A stretch of DNA of 64,000 bases, taken from the NCBI RefSeq assembly GCF_964204645.1, contig NC_134031.1, positions 18,597,307 through 18,661,306 of the forward strand, in the 5' to 3' direction. This DNA is from Tubulanus polymorphus (Eukaryota; Nemertea; Palaeonemertea; Tubulaniformes; Tubulanidae). The position numbers and the translations under genes are program-made. Below, one piece after another: positions 1 through 14,000 of this stretch. The stretch's first letter is position 1, and every line of letters begins with the position of its first letter. The notes beneath the pieces are model-generated. The model worked only from the letters and a program-made list of their open reading frames with translations, made no database searches and had not been told where the DNA came from.

Positions 1-515
1 AATTCTGACATAATATCATATCAAAAGAAATATGATTTTGATCAAATTGATGAGAAGTTTGGCCGTCTTATTCCAGAGATATTATGCCAGAATTAATTCC
101 AAAAAAAATATTTGTTTTTATCTCACGTCCCCAGGATATTGTGATCTACTGATTTTTAAGCACCTAAGTCTGCTGTGTGTACCCCACCCCCTCAGACGAT
201 CCCCTTTTGAATGTCGCGAAGTCTGGACTAAAACTGGTCTAAAATTGAAGGTTCAGATATTTTTCAAAGAAACAGGGGGCGGCAACGCCTGGACGAATAC
301 GTTTTGGGAAAATGTTGAATGCCTAGACGGACATATGTGTTGATAGCTGCATTAATGAATTAAAACTGGGTTCGAAATACCGAATATGAACCTCGGACGC
401 GGGATTCCCCGTTTATCATCATTTTTACGATGTACTTCATCAGTTTGTAATAATGTAGAACACGCGTCCTTATCTAGTGAAGAAACTACAAAAGCACATG
501 TCTCCGTCGAAAAAC
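1..515. repeat. Left copy of a ~0.5 kb direct repeat flanking GPCR 1
   Basis: This segment recurs, in the same order and orientation, at about 2702-3265, on the other side of the GPCR. The first ~340 bases are diverged between copies, but 340-480 and 3102-3242 are almost identical, including the shared word CCTCGGACGCGGGATTCCCC. The window begins inside the element, so position 1 corresponds to sequence just downstream of a GPCR gene. No protein is supported in it. Confidence 0.8.
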
Positions 516-992
516 AGTCATACTGTTCGCAATACTAACTCAATTTACGTGATACTTAAAAAACTGAACCTTCATTTGTCTTGGGAAATTACTACTGATA
601 TGAATGTTATCTTCAAGGAAGCGTTTAAGAAAGTTCGTCGTTGACTGGTAGATCTTATTTCGGAGTATAGGCAGACGCCTTGTTGAAAAGCACAAGTTAT
701 CAGATCATTTTTGTAACTGGATTATTCGTTCGTGTGGCAGTCAAGAAACGACTAAGTAATGATATAAAACAATGAGTGAGAACGATAATAAAACATATAA
801 CATATATATTAATTTCAATACGAAAAACTAGAATATTAGTAAAACGTGTTAATGAATGGTAACTGATCTAAATTCGAGAATGGCGATGGTGTCTGAAGGT
901 AAGATGTCTCCAGAGGAGATACTCGGAATACAAACGGTGGTAGCGACATTTTAACCGGTTTATTCGCCGATCATCAGTCAAATTCGGATGAT

Positions 993-2156
993 ATGACATC
1001 TCTGTTTACCGGCGTATCGGGAATCATTCTGCTGATATTCACCCCGATCGGGATAGTTCTGAACATACTCAGCGCTGTACTGCTCGCCTATGAAATCCGG
1101 CACGCCCGCATGCGAGCTAGCACGTCCCAAACGACACTATTACTAAGCCTGTCCGTTGCGGATGGGGCGTTCCTGACATTTTTGCTTCTGACGACAATTT
1201 GTTTCGTATGCGAACAGGCGATATTCGGATTGGTAGTTCTGTTCCTGATGTACTTGTTCTACTCCATCTCAAGGTGGATAGTGGTCAGTGTTAACATGGA
1301 CAGATATCTCGGCATCAGACACACGATATGGGCGAGAATGTATTGCACAAGATCAACGGCTAGATTTCAGATATTTCTGATGGTGGGTCTCGGCGTCTTG
1401 GAGTCGAGTGTGGCGATAACATTGATGAGTCTGGGAATGATTTCTGGCGTGTTCATCTTACAGATCGTCCGCGGTCTGATCACCTGCACGGCTGTGGTCG
1501 TTTTAAACGTCAGTCTGGTTGTGTTCGCGGCATCACCCCCCACGACGCCGACGACACCCACCGCGGCGCCACATCAGACGGCTTCCTGGACCACACCGCT
1601 CAAAACAGGGCAAAAGAAGACCGCCGCTAGTCGTAGGGAAAGCGAACGCTCGGCTACTGGAGTCCAGGGTATTACGTCGAGAACGACTAAACGCCTCCTG
1701 GCGGTGTCGATATTGTTCATACTTTGTGAATCGCCCTGTTTAATTATAAGCTGTTACTATTTGTCTCATTGTTACGATGGGTCAGACCACCATAAAGCAT
1801 CTCTTCCATACCCTTCAAACTCAACTGATATTGGGCTGAATTCAATCAGTAGTAACCTCGCAAACCTTACAACAATACCGTGGACAACAGACTTTAAGGA
1901 CGATAACCGGCTGAATTCAACCTTCACAGACTCTACGCCTAAGGCTTCCGGAGATGCGACTGTTTGCGATGTATTTTTCGGAATCGTTTGTGCCCTGGCC
2001 GTGTTGGCCGTGACGGATTCGTCGTTGAACTTCTTCCTGTACTGTCTAGCCGGGGAATCTTTCAGGAAGAATTTCGTTAAAGTTTTCATCCGGCCGCTGA
2101 GGTGCTGTCGTAGACAAACCGTTTCTAATAATGGCCATCCTCCAATTCGAGGCTAA
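993..2156 (+). CDS. Intronless class A (rhodopsin-like) GPCR, peptide-receptor-like
   Basis: A single ORF of 387 residues with seven hydrophobic segments: TM1 about 9-33 (Asn 1.50 in VLNIL), TM2 46-72 with LSVAD, TM3 77-102 ending in DRY at 103-105, TM4 125-149, TM5 151-180, TM6 235-258 with CESP where CWxP is usual, and TM7 327-352 with DSSLNFFLY in place of NPxxY. The DSSLNFFLYC-LAGESFRK ending is typical of peptide and FMRFamide-like receptors. The protein presumably sits in the plasma membrane and couples to G proteins. Oddities: the loop between TM4 and TM5 is nearly absent, while the third extracellular loop (about 258-326) is very long, with three N-glycosylation sequons (N276, N291, N308) and Cys at 260 and 325. 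The long Thr/Pro/Ser third intracellular loop is about 181-233. The ligand cannot be told. Confidence 0.88.
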   Translation: MTSLFTGVSGIILLIFTPIGIVLNILSAVLLAYEIRHARMRASTSQTTLLLSLSVADGAFLTFLLLTTICFVCEQAIFGLVVLFLMYLFYSISRWIVVSVNMDRYLGIRHTIWARMYCTRSTARFQIFLMVGLGVLESSVAITLMSLGMISGVFILQIVRGLITCTAVVVLNVSLVVFAASPPTTPTTPTAAPHQTASWTTPLKTGQKKTAASRRESERSATGVQGITSRTTKRLLAVSILFILCESPCLIISCYYLSHCYDGSDHHKASLPYPSNSTDIGLNSISSNLANLTTIPWTTDFKDDNRLNSTFTDSTPKASGDATVCDVFFGIVCALAVLAVTDSSLNFFLYCLAGESFRKNFVKVFIRPLRCCRRQTVSNNGHPPIRG

Positions 2157-2701
2157 CCGACCGATTTTTGAATGCAGAGAAGGAATCATTTATTTCCCGT
2201 TAAAAACTTTTCGCGTGTTTATGTTTACATTCACATTGGCGACGTTGACCTTAGTGGTCACTCCAACCTCGTGTTATGACTGTTTATTCCCTTCGCGGCC
2301 GGAGGATCATCTAACGAAGAATGGTATTTTTCTCTATGAAACTAATGACTGTGACATGTTAACCGCCCATAACCTTAATTTGCTGAAATTCTCAATTATG
2401 TTACATGATTATATATGCATGTGTTAAAATATTTTTGAATGTTTACTGATACTTTCATAAATTACCTTTCTATGTGCTATACCTATCATTGATTGTAGAC
2501 ACTTTAAGCTAATATGATTTTAGACATTCATAATTATGTCAAATATGTTACAAACACAACGCAATGCATGTTGAAATTCAAATTAGACGATCGCTTATCA
2601 TTATACTCAGTATACGTTAAATTGCCTTCTTGGATTTCATGTATAACGCTTAATTACTTTAAATTTTCCTCCCATTGCATAAAAACGAATTGGAATCAAT
2701 T

Positions 2702-3265
2702 CTGAAATAACATCTCACAAAGAAATATAATTTTGATTACCGGTAAATTGAGAAGTTTGGTGGTCTTATTCGAGAGATATTACGTATGTTGGAATTAATT
2801 CCAAAAATATTTTTTATCTCACGTCCCTAGGACGAAGATCCGTACATCACGGATATTGTGATCTCTTCAGCTGTAAGTCTGCCGTGTGTGTACCCAACCC
2901 TCAGTGAATGGCGCGAAGTCTGGACTAACCCGTTTTTTTCAAAGTCTAAAATCTAAGCTTCAGACATGATACCATAATTCATTTCCGAAGAAAAATGTCC
3001 GGGGGTACTGCGACGTGCCACAGGGGGCGGTGACGCCTCGCCGGATGAACATGTTTTGAGGAAAAATGTTGAATGTCTGTTGAACGTCTGACAAATAGCA
3101 AGTTGATATCTGCATTAATGAATTAAAACTGGGTTCGAAATACCGAATATGAACCTCGGACGCGGGATTCCCCGTTTATCATCATTTTTACGATGTACTT
3201 CATCAGTTTGTAATAATGTAGAACACGCGTCCTTATCTAGAAAACAAACTACAAAAGCATATGAA
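2702..3265. repeat. Right copy of the direct repeat flanking GPCR 1
   Basis: This copy matches 1-515. The block at 3102-3242 is nearly base-identical to 340-480, while the part before it is only partly conserved with small insertions. After about 3265 the similarity ends, and a (TA)n tract follows some 190 bases later. If the flanking element is part of a repeated gene unit, the unit length is about 2.7 kb. Confidence 0.8.
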
Positions 3266-3453
3266 GTAAAACAGTCGTTTATTATTCCCAGATATCTAAT
3301 TTCATGCTTATAAAAACTAAATATTATTTCTTATAAAAACAACATAGAGTACATTAACAAAATGTTCAATGACTACGGATAAAAGACACCATAGTCGTCT
3401 TCCGCACATGACGAGGTGCCTAAAGAAATCAATTGATATCGTCAAAAGATCAG

Positions 3454-5092
<1,639 letters not shown>

Positions 5093-8000
5093 TCAATCAC
5101 TGCGAAAATCTGCAGACGCCGCGTGAGCTCCCTCGGCGAGTTCGGCGTTGTGACCGCTGACGAGCGACGGGTCGCGACCGACCGCTCCAGACGGACCGCT
5201 AACGAGAGCGTGATTCGCACCCTTCGCTAAACTCGACTGGTGACCTTGAACCTCGACGTAATGTTCGCTGAAAAACGGAATCAATTCATCAGTTATAGAA
5301 GGTGGAGAATTCCAGAGCATCGGGACAAGTGAATTCCAAAGCAACTCAGATCTGATCAACCCAAGAACACTTTCACCCAAAACCGTTTGGAACAACTTTA
5401 TCAACAGGACAAGAAACGGAGCTGCAATTACAGGGTCAGGAGTGATATTTTACAAATTAACAACAAAATTTGTAAGCTAATGGAATTAATTAGATGTTCG
5501 AGTTTGGCGCTTACATGAGTAGATCTCTATCGGGACCTTTAGGTAGAGTAGGATCCGGTCCGTTAGCTGCACTTCTGTTTTCAGATCTATAGCCATCTAA
5601 ATCAGTTACGAGCACATCAACACGAATAGGTCTGAAATAAACATCGAAAAAACAATATCAGTTTACGCATATTACAAACATCTGGTTTCAACGTCCTGCA
5701 CCAGATTTCACAGTTTTGAGTCAGGATTTGTCTCATTGAAAGTGAACTCAACTCCTAACTCATAACTGTGGAACTGGATCCTCAAGTCCTCAATAGATAT
5801 CCTCTATTCCAGAATAGTATTTTCTGTAAACCTGATAGAAGCGGCTGGTAGAGAAGCGGCCAATAGAGAAGCAGCCGATAGAGAGTTTGTAATCCGGAAT
5901 TGATATTCCTAAACCGGAACCTGCCTCAGTTTTACTAACAGCTCGCGTGGAACTCGTGTCAAACTGATAAATTGAGTACAAACCCTGAAGCCGTGTGTGT
6001 TTTATCTCTGTTGATATTAACAGGTGAAGGAGTGCGTCTTGATATCAGTGAATTAGCAGTATTCGGACGACTGGAGCTCGTCGATTCAGAGATACCCGGA
6101 TAATCAGACGACGAAGAACTGTGAATCAGCGAACGAAAGAAAAGAGAAACATGAATAGTTTTCACAACAATAACATTCCAATAAGTTTCCAATGCCGAAT
6201 TCAACAAACCTGGGTCTATTTTCCGGTGTTGGAAATGAAACATTAACCGCTGTTACTGAAGCCGGTGCATCTGAAATGAATTAACAATTTATGAAATTCA
6301 TCGGAAATCTAGTTACGTTCACAGATAATTTCTAGAATTACAGGTACCTGGTCCCGAAGCCGAGGCTGGCGAAGCTGGTCGCGGTGAAGATGACTGGGTA
6401 GTTGCGCGGTGCGCTGGGCTACCGGCTCCGGATGACTGTCTATTCCGTGCAGTCCTGAAAATAATCATAAGACTAATTTATCGATGGGGATCTAATTCTA
6501 CAGAGTCATCGGTTTAGATTTGACTCCTGAGTTAAAACACCGGAACCATAGGAGAGATGAAGGGGTTAGTTTTAATATACCTGCTCTCTTCAGGACTACT
6601 CATTGATTTCAATAAGATATGAGTCTTCGCTTCGTCGAACTCAGAAACTTCCAGAGCCATTTCAATTATTGTAGCAGCCAGTTCACTGTACTGTTTCTTA
6701 AACTTCTCTGTCACTTGAACAATAGATACATTTCCTGTATTTAATTGTCTTCAGGGCGAAGCATGAACAAAAATCTTAAATTTTTGGGGCATAAAAAACA
6801 CCGAATTAAAGATTCGTAATTTTTCTTCACTATTTACATCTTTTCTTCTCGGTTTCAGAAACTTGCAGTTTCGGAGTCGGACTCGGTGTCACGCGCTTCG
6901 CAGGAGAACTGGCTCCGGTCGAACCCGCTGAAGATCTAAAAACCAAAAAAAAATAAACGTTATCAAATCGAGAACAGGAGTTTCTGCTATGTACAAATTA
7001 GTGATTAAAAATCTTCGTGCAGCTACGTACCCAGCTTGTGAAGAGGTGACAGTGGTTCTCTTAGGAGGGCTATGCTGCTGCTGCTGCTGGCTACTGCTAG
7101 CATACCCAAGTTGTCCAAGTTGTCTACGAGCATTAGCCACATTACCATCAGCACTAAAAACACAGAACATTTTATACTTAGCCGTGTTGCAACACAGAAC
7201 GACATAAAGGGGCCATTTTTAATCGGGACCTCGTCACTCTCAATGGCTTCAATGATTCAGTAAAATTATGAAAAGCATATCTCATTCACAAAGATTCAGA
7301 TCGATTCAGTATAAATTAAATACTTTGTCCAAGGTTAAAGCAGCAGCATTTAAATTCCGCACCACAAGCAACGCATCGGACCCAATGTATCACAGATTTG
7401 TTGAAGCTCAAAACATTGAGTTTAAACAACTGTTTAGATCTGATTTATATATTTATGATTTCAATGAAAGCAGGGCCAAGAGGGTAACAAACAGGAACAT
7501 GCACATAATCAACCAGTTATCAAGCGACTATTACTAGTAAAGGCTCTGGACTATAGACCAAGTCAAACCTACTAATCCATTAGTAAAACTATGAGGCACA
7601 AATCCATCCATAGATCTAAGCAGCGAAGATGAAATGTAATCTAGTTCAAGTATAGAATATGTTTATTGTAAAACAGTGTGTTATGAAAGCGATTAAAGTT
7701 AGTGAAGTAATTTCAGTGTTTTTCTCTCGTACGCGATCAGAGCTGCTTGAATGATATCGACATCGACTTTAGGAAACTGAGACTTCAAACGCATCACGGT
7801 TTCCATCTTAATAGATCCGGTACGCGTCGGGAATCGCTTCGTCGGATTCGTTTCGAGTTCTCGAGCGGCGGCGGCTAACGACAATTTCTGCCTGAAAAAT
7901 AAAATCGTCATCGCAGAAATGAAATAAAAAATTGTATTGAGAATTTGGCAGCAACTTGACATTTCATCCCTCAACCAAGCCAAACTCAAGGCAATATAAG

Positions 8001-11000
8001 CAGGCTTGAGGAGGCTTTATTCATAATTTCAAATTGGAGAGAAGAGAGAGAAAAACCTAATCTACCGTTCTTGCAATATAATTATATCAGACTTACACAT
8101 ATAAGACAGTATTGATCATATCCAATGACTCTAAAGGGAATCTACTCTTCAACTCTCCCGATAGACTGTTCAATTTACGCAATTTAGCTCGAGTTTTCGA
8201 ATCATCGAATCCACAACTAGAAACAATAATCAAAACGGTGTCATACGGAAACCAAACAGGAGTTTAAATCAATTGATTTCGAACGTTTAAACGGTTAAGT
8301 CAAATTTGAAAACAGGATCCTCTGTTGTTCCGTAGTTTGACATTGAAATTTGACTCAAGAGTTCAAATAATTGAAAGCATTTTACTCCACAACAGGTTTT
8401 AGAGGGGCGGCCACCCATTTCATTTTACATCCACCCATCTGAGAATCAAGCACCCCTTAAAAAATATCTGCTGCCCATACCTGAGTGGATGTTAATATTC
8501 TATCAATGCTGATAATTGCTTTGAAATATATTGAGCAGTGAAAAATAGAAGATTCCACCAAAATTAAAGTTAATTTTCGTTTTGCTACTTCAGCTGCCAC
8601 GATGTCATTACGCAGCCCCTTTAAAATTCCATCACGGAGAACACTGGTAAATGAGCTAATTTGAGTCAAATTTGAACTGAGAACTGTTTGAAATTGATCC
8701 TGAATATTTGAATACTTACCCTTCAAATATGTCGTTTACGACGTACGCGTTTGTTATATTAGAATATTGCGAGAGATTGAAACGTTTCCAAGTACTGTTA
8801 ATCAGTTTTCCGGACGGCATGGCGGAGCTACCCTTCGCGGCGGAGCTGCCCTGATCAGCGTACCACGGATTAGACCGTAGACTCTTCATCGTGTCCGACT
8901 CACTGTTATTATTCCTGCGGAAAAACCTTCGATTCTACCCTGAACTCGACAGTCCCTTTTTCATGCAATGCAATCTCATTTCATCCGAATTATTTGAAAT
9001 ACATTCGTTTTCATAAATGATTAAATATTTGAACTTCAAATGCTTCCAATGAGCGAGAGAGCAAGGGTTATATTTCTCAAAAGCAAATCAACGAACAAAA
9101 TGCGTATTCAACATGCTTAGTTTCAACTGACTGTCTATAATTCAATTGAAAAACCCCACAAATATGAAGTAGAGATCAAGAGAGTAGTGACGTTTCAACT
9201 CATTTCTCTGAGCAATCATCAGAACTATAAGAGTAAACTAAGTTTTATGAGCCATTTACAAAACTAAACGAGTAGTGACGTTTAGACTTAATTCTACGAT
9301 TCAATTTTGTTTAGTCACTATTCTCTTAGTTTTGAAAAAGGGCACAAAGAATTGAGTCTAAACATCGCTACACTCTTAGTCTCTACTTCACAACCGTGGA
9401 TTTTTCCTTCAACAAGTAGCTTGTTAAGTAACGATAAATCATCGAATTCTGAGTAATTCAACAAGCAGCATCTAATGATTGCAGAAAATCATCTCAGAAT
9501 TGAATGATTGGCAATAATCGAGGAGGAATTGAATGTTTCTCTTACGCTGCCAGACGTTTTTGAATCAGTGAAACTGGCACAGAAGGACTCTGCTGCATTA
9601 CGCCTTCAGCTTCAAACATCTGACGAAGATTCTTGCGAGCTTCACTTTCATAGTTGTTACACCTAACAGCATCAAATCAACCATCAATACATCATCATTC
9701 CTTAGCAACATCTACATTTCTGAATTACTTTATATCATTATCATGTTTTTTTTGATGATGAAGTTTAATCAAAACTGAGAAAACTGTCCGAATAAACTGT
9801 TACATCATTAACTGTGGGTTTTGCTCATTAACTCTGAATACCGGTACTAAGATAAATACAGTGAATACCAGTCAAATTAAAACATGTGTGATCCTATTTT
9901 CAGCTCATTTGAACCCACATTATTCCACAGTAGTCAGTTGAGTTCGAATAAGGTTTTGATCTAAATAGGGATTGTCTGACTTATCTATAAGATTGATTAA
10001 CTAATTGATTTGATTTGACGTCCCTTACTTTTCCACCCGTTACACCTGCCAGGAGCGAAAACACGAATCTCGGATTTTGAAATCGGAAATCAAAGTTCAG
10101 CTATTATAGGCGGATGGTTGGTCGAATGAACGGAATGTTTTGTTCGGTCAAAGTACATAACTCGAAATAGTGGAACCTTAACTCATGTGGAACTGAATTC
10201 AAGATAATTTTACAGATCGGGATGCGAGGGTTGAGGGGTTGAGGGATTGAGGGGTCGAGGGGTTGAGGGGTCGAGGGATTGAGGGGTCGAGGGGTTGAGG
10301 GGTACTCACGAGGATAACACGTCCTGTATCAGCGACTGCTCGGCAGACGGGAATTCCCGTTTTAATCTATTCACCGCCGGGTTCGACGTCGATTGTTGCT
10401 GGTTGTCGACGGTCTCCTGGTATCCGTGCAACTTTAGATCTCTGATCGTAGCTTCTTTATCGTTATTATTCCTAGAACACAAAATGCATGAATATGATTG
10501 AAGTCAGTAGATAAAATAAACCTTAGGTTTCGCGTATAAGTCCCATTTCTTGATTTGAGTATAAATACCAGAAGAAACGTACTTGGCGAGACATTTTTTC
10601 AAGGCGCCATCTGGTGCCGAAGCGAACATCGATTTCAGCGTCGCGAAAGTGAATTCGTCAATTTGAATGAAACTTGTTTCCTAAAATAAACAACAACAGT
10701 TCGAAAATTAGTCTAGTTTAAACTAAGCTCAATTTTAGCGGTTTAGTTCCTAAATTGTACTTTCGTTTGATGTAGCTCAGGGGCTGCAGTTGTTCAACTA
10801 TTGGTTAGAAATAACCAGCAGGTTAAAATACCATAGCAACAATGAAACTTTTAACCAACTTTTTTAAGCAACTGGCCCCTGGTTTTGTTCGCAGTTTTCT
10901 TTTAAGGTTCTTACATCGTCATCGTCATCTCCGCCATTTGCAGCCCCCAACTGGTGAAGAGGAGTGTCTGTCGACTGAAAATTGAAAAGAACGTCTCAAT

Positions 11001-14000
11001 TCGTAAATACGCTATAGAAGAAACCTATACGCGGGGAAGCATGGAAGCGAGCATCCTCCCACTGCAGGGACTCGAACCTGATGGCATCGCTACACTCAGC
11101 CACGGCACGAACCCCATCCTCCCTCTGCAGGGACTCGAACCTGATGGCATCGCTACACTCAGCCACGGCACGAACCCCATCCTCCCGCTGCAGGGACTCG
11201 AACCTGATGGCATCGCTACACTCAGCCACGGCACGAACCCCATCCTCCCTCTGCAGGGACTCGAACCTGATGGCATCGCTACACTCAGCCACGGCACGAA
11301 CCCCATCCTCCCTCTGCAGGGACTCGAACCTGATGGCATCGCTACACTCAGCCACGGCACGAACCCCTGCATCAGTAGACCGGGTGCGCAGGTACATGCG
11401 CAGCTTTCCGAACGAAAACTTGCGGCACCAATCAGATCGCTCGTTGTATAATCGTTGAGGCAAATTTCAAGGAAGAACTATAAATGGGAAAACCCGGGCT
11501 AAAATAAAACGGGATTTCTGATTGGCTAAAATTCACATCATCTGAACTGCGCATGTATCTGCGCACTCGGTCGATTATGGCAGGGTTTCGTGCCGTGGCA
11601 ATCTCGATGCCATCAGGTTCGAATCCCTGCCGGGGGAGGATGGGAAGCGAGCGGTGTGTTTGAAGGTGGGGTACAAGCAGGATATGAAAATTTCATTGTC
11701 TGATCAGTGAAATAAGATGACGATTCATTCACATCTACAGTTTAAGATTCAAACTTGATCCCCGGATTGCATCATAAATGATAAATTTGCATCAAACAGG
11801 ACAACCATCGAACCGGATGTTGGATGCAGTTCCATAGCTCTCGGTTTCAAATATGACCATGACAGGGTGGCCCCTTTCCACAAAATAATAAATTCCCTGA
11901 TTCTTCCATTTCATAATGGAAAATTACCCACACGAATCTGAGGAATTTCATTTAAAATGTTACAATTCATATATTTCTTATTAATCACGTATTGAGATTC
12001 CCTGATTTTTTTCTAGAGTTTTCCAGCATTTCCAGGTCAGTGGCCACCCTGCGTATAAATCGAACACAATTAACTCACATTGATTACCTGCATTCCGTGA
12101 GTTGTAACATGTCCGGATGTTTTGGGGAAATATTGCTGAGCAGCGGGTTGAGGGTGTGCAGCTGCTGCGGCCTGCTGCTGCCGATTGGCCTAAAGATAGA
12201 AACAATCATGAAAAAATTAAAGCAAAGCTTTGATTAAAATAGCAAATTATCGACATGATCAACATGTGATCAACCACTCTAATAACAACAAATATCTAAT
12301 ATATCGTGACATCACTTTCTATAATCAAGATAATAATTGACCCTTTCAGTGCCGACTAATTAATACTCGAAAGTGCTAGAGATAATTTTTAAAGATTCCA
12401 GCCCAATGTGCTGAATAACAGTGCATCTACACCGCGGCGCAGTATATTGTTAGTTACTAATATTTCCATATGCTTGACAGATTCTGCCATCTTTCAATAG
12501 AGATAAGAAACTAACAACATCAATACACCGTGATGCGGTGTATAAGCAAAGTCCATCACCGGTTTATAAACCGCACTGTGGTGTAGACGCACTGAAAGGG
12601 TTTTTCAAGCAGGGCCAAATTTCACAGTCATGAATTCTCGGATGAAGAAAAAGAAATTAAAGGCAAACAACAAAAATAAACAATCAAATTAACTAATCAT
12701 ACAACAAACAAGTTCCTGGAAATGAAAACCGATGTTAGTATTTTCTTCTGATCTCGTCTTAAGTCACCTTAATATGGATTAGGATTAGGTGAAAACTTGT
12801 TTGAGTCTGTGTTAAGAACTGTATGCTATCATAAAGATTTAACCCTCAATCCTCCCATTCCCTCAAATGTACATAACATGGTGACCAATATCTAACCATT
12901 TACGAATTCCCCGAGTCTTTAATATTACAACACAAAATTCCCCGAGTAAATCTACCGTAGGTTAATGGAGAAATTTCTTGGTTTACAATTCATTCATTAT
13001 TCATGAATCATAACGTGTGGTCGATAGGATCCAGATTCCCAGAGTTTCCAGGTTTCCCTGTTCCTGTGAGGGAGAAGTGGCCCACTTTCTACTTAAAATA
13101 GTTATCAAACAAAACCAAATCTGTATCAAACTGATCAGGATTTAATGGGGTTTCTATCGATTACTGCTAACATCAAAATGCTGTAAAACAAAATCAAACA
13201 AAAAACAACACTAAGACCTAGAGTTGAACGACAATGAGAGATAAGACAGAGTCTAACCTCCTGCTGCCTGGCAGGACTCGGTTGTCTGGGGCTAGCATCA
13301 GGTCTATGATGATGATGCTGGTGTTGATGATGGTGGTGAGTTGCAGCTGGCTGAACAGCGGGAGATGCAGCCTGGTTCTGTTTACTGTATTCGTACGAGG
13401 ACGCCTGCTGATAGGTGTACCCTCGAGCCATATAACCCTAACAAATAGATTCATGATTAACAAGACCGCAAAAACTACTATAATATGATCGAGTGAATGA
13501 CCCTAAAATGAGAATTCATTTATTACTACAGGGTTGATGAAAGAAAGGCTGAGGCAAAAGTAAGCACTTTTTCACCTTTTTAAGCAATTTCGTCAGATCA
13601 GGACAGGGAGAGAGAGATCCCGGAATTTACACACAGCTTGCTTTTTAACATCATCAGTAGTGTTTTATTTGTGAGTTGTATGCGTTTCTAATTACCTGTA
13701 TATGTCTTGAGATAGCTATTCGAGGATCGTCCCATTGCGTGTTGCGATTCGAATGATTGATATAAAAACTGCAGAATATTAATATAAAACTTATAGTTTA
13801 ATTAGAATCAGTTTCTTGCGCTAATTATTACGACGATCTGTCATTATTTGACAGTTCAATTAATGCTCGGTTATTGAAACCGTTCATCTGTAAATAACGA
13901 ACATTATTCGTTAGATTCTAATCCGAACTTACTATCTGTTCGAATTCGCGTCCCATTTTCTTTCCCATCCCGGTGGAAAAGGGAGTTGCCAGTACTGAAT

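Larger units (their letters stand above)
6581..10680 (-). other. Array of seven CUE/UBA-like helical repeats
   Basis: The repeats begin with [LF]K.xF-type helices: LKSMFASAPDGALKKCLA, LKREFPSAEQSLIQDVLSS, SPSVPVSLIQKRLAA, RFNLSQYSN...VVNDIFEG, LKSRFPLESLDMINTVLYV, LKSQFPKVDVDIIQAALIA and FKKQYSELAATIIEMALEV. Each is followed by a second helix such as NNNDKEATIRDLK, CNNYESEARKNLRQM or ADGNVANARRQLGQLGY. In the first six, a phase-2 intron falls exactly between the two halves (after 10583, 10310, 9546, 8720, 8097 and 7733). The F-P and Leu-rich pattern is that of CUE domains. Repeats 3 and 4 are the most degenerate. Confidence 0.6.

Noticed and set aside
5351-5441. Extension of the last WW-CUE exon to the acceptor near 5441
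   Set aside because: With the phase left by exon 5515-5631 that acceptor leads to a stop after 16 codons, whereas the acceptor at 5353-5352 keeps a long frame with the same glycine octads.
6707-6713. Use of the nearer GTGACAG acceptor for WW-CUE exon 14
   Set aside because: Joined to the GTAAAT donor of exon 13 it creates an in-frame TAG; the AAG five bases upstream gives a clean join.
10954-11463. Four overlapping repetitive ORFs on both strands
   Set aside because: The 63-bp unit (21 codons) keeps several frames open at once; the DNA is a tRNA-like foldback element in an intron.
11586-11632. A tRNA gene
   Set aside because: Box A- and B-like words are present but there is no anticodon arm or acceptor stem, and the module is repeated and palindromic, so it is a tRNA-derived element.
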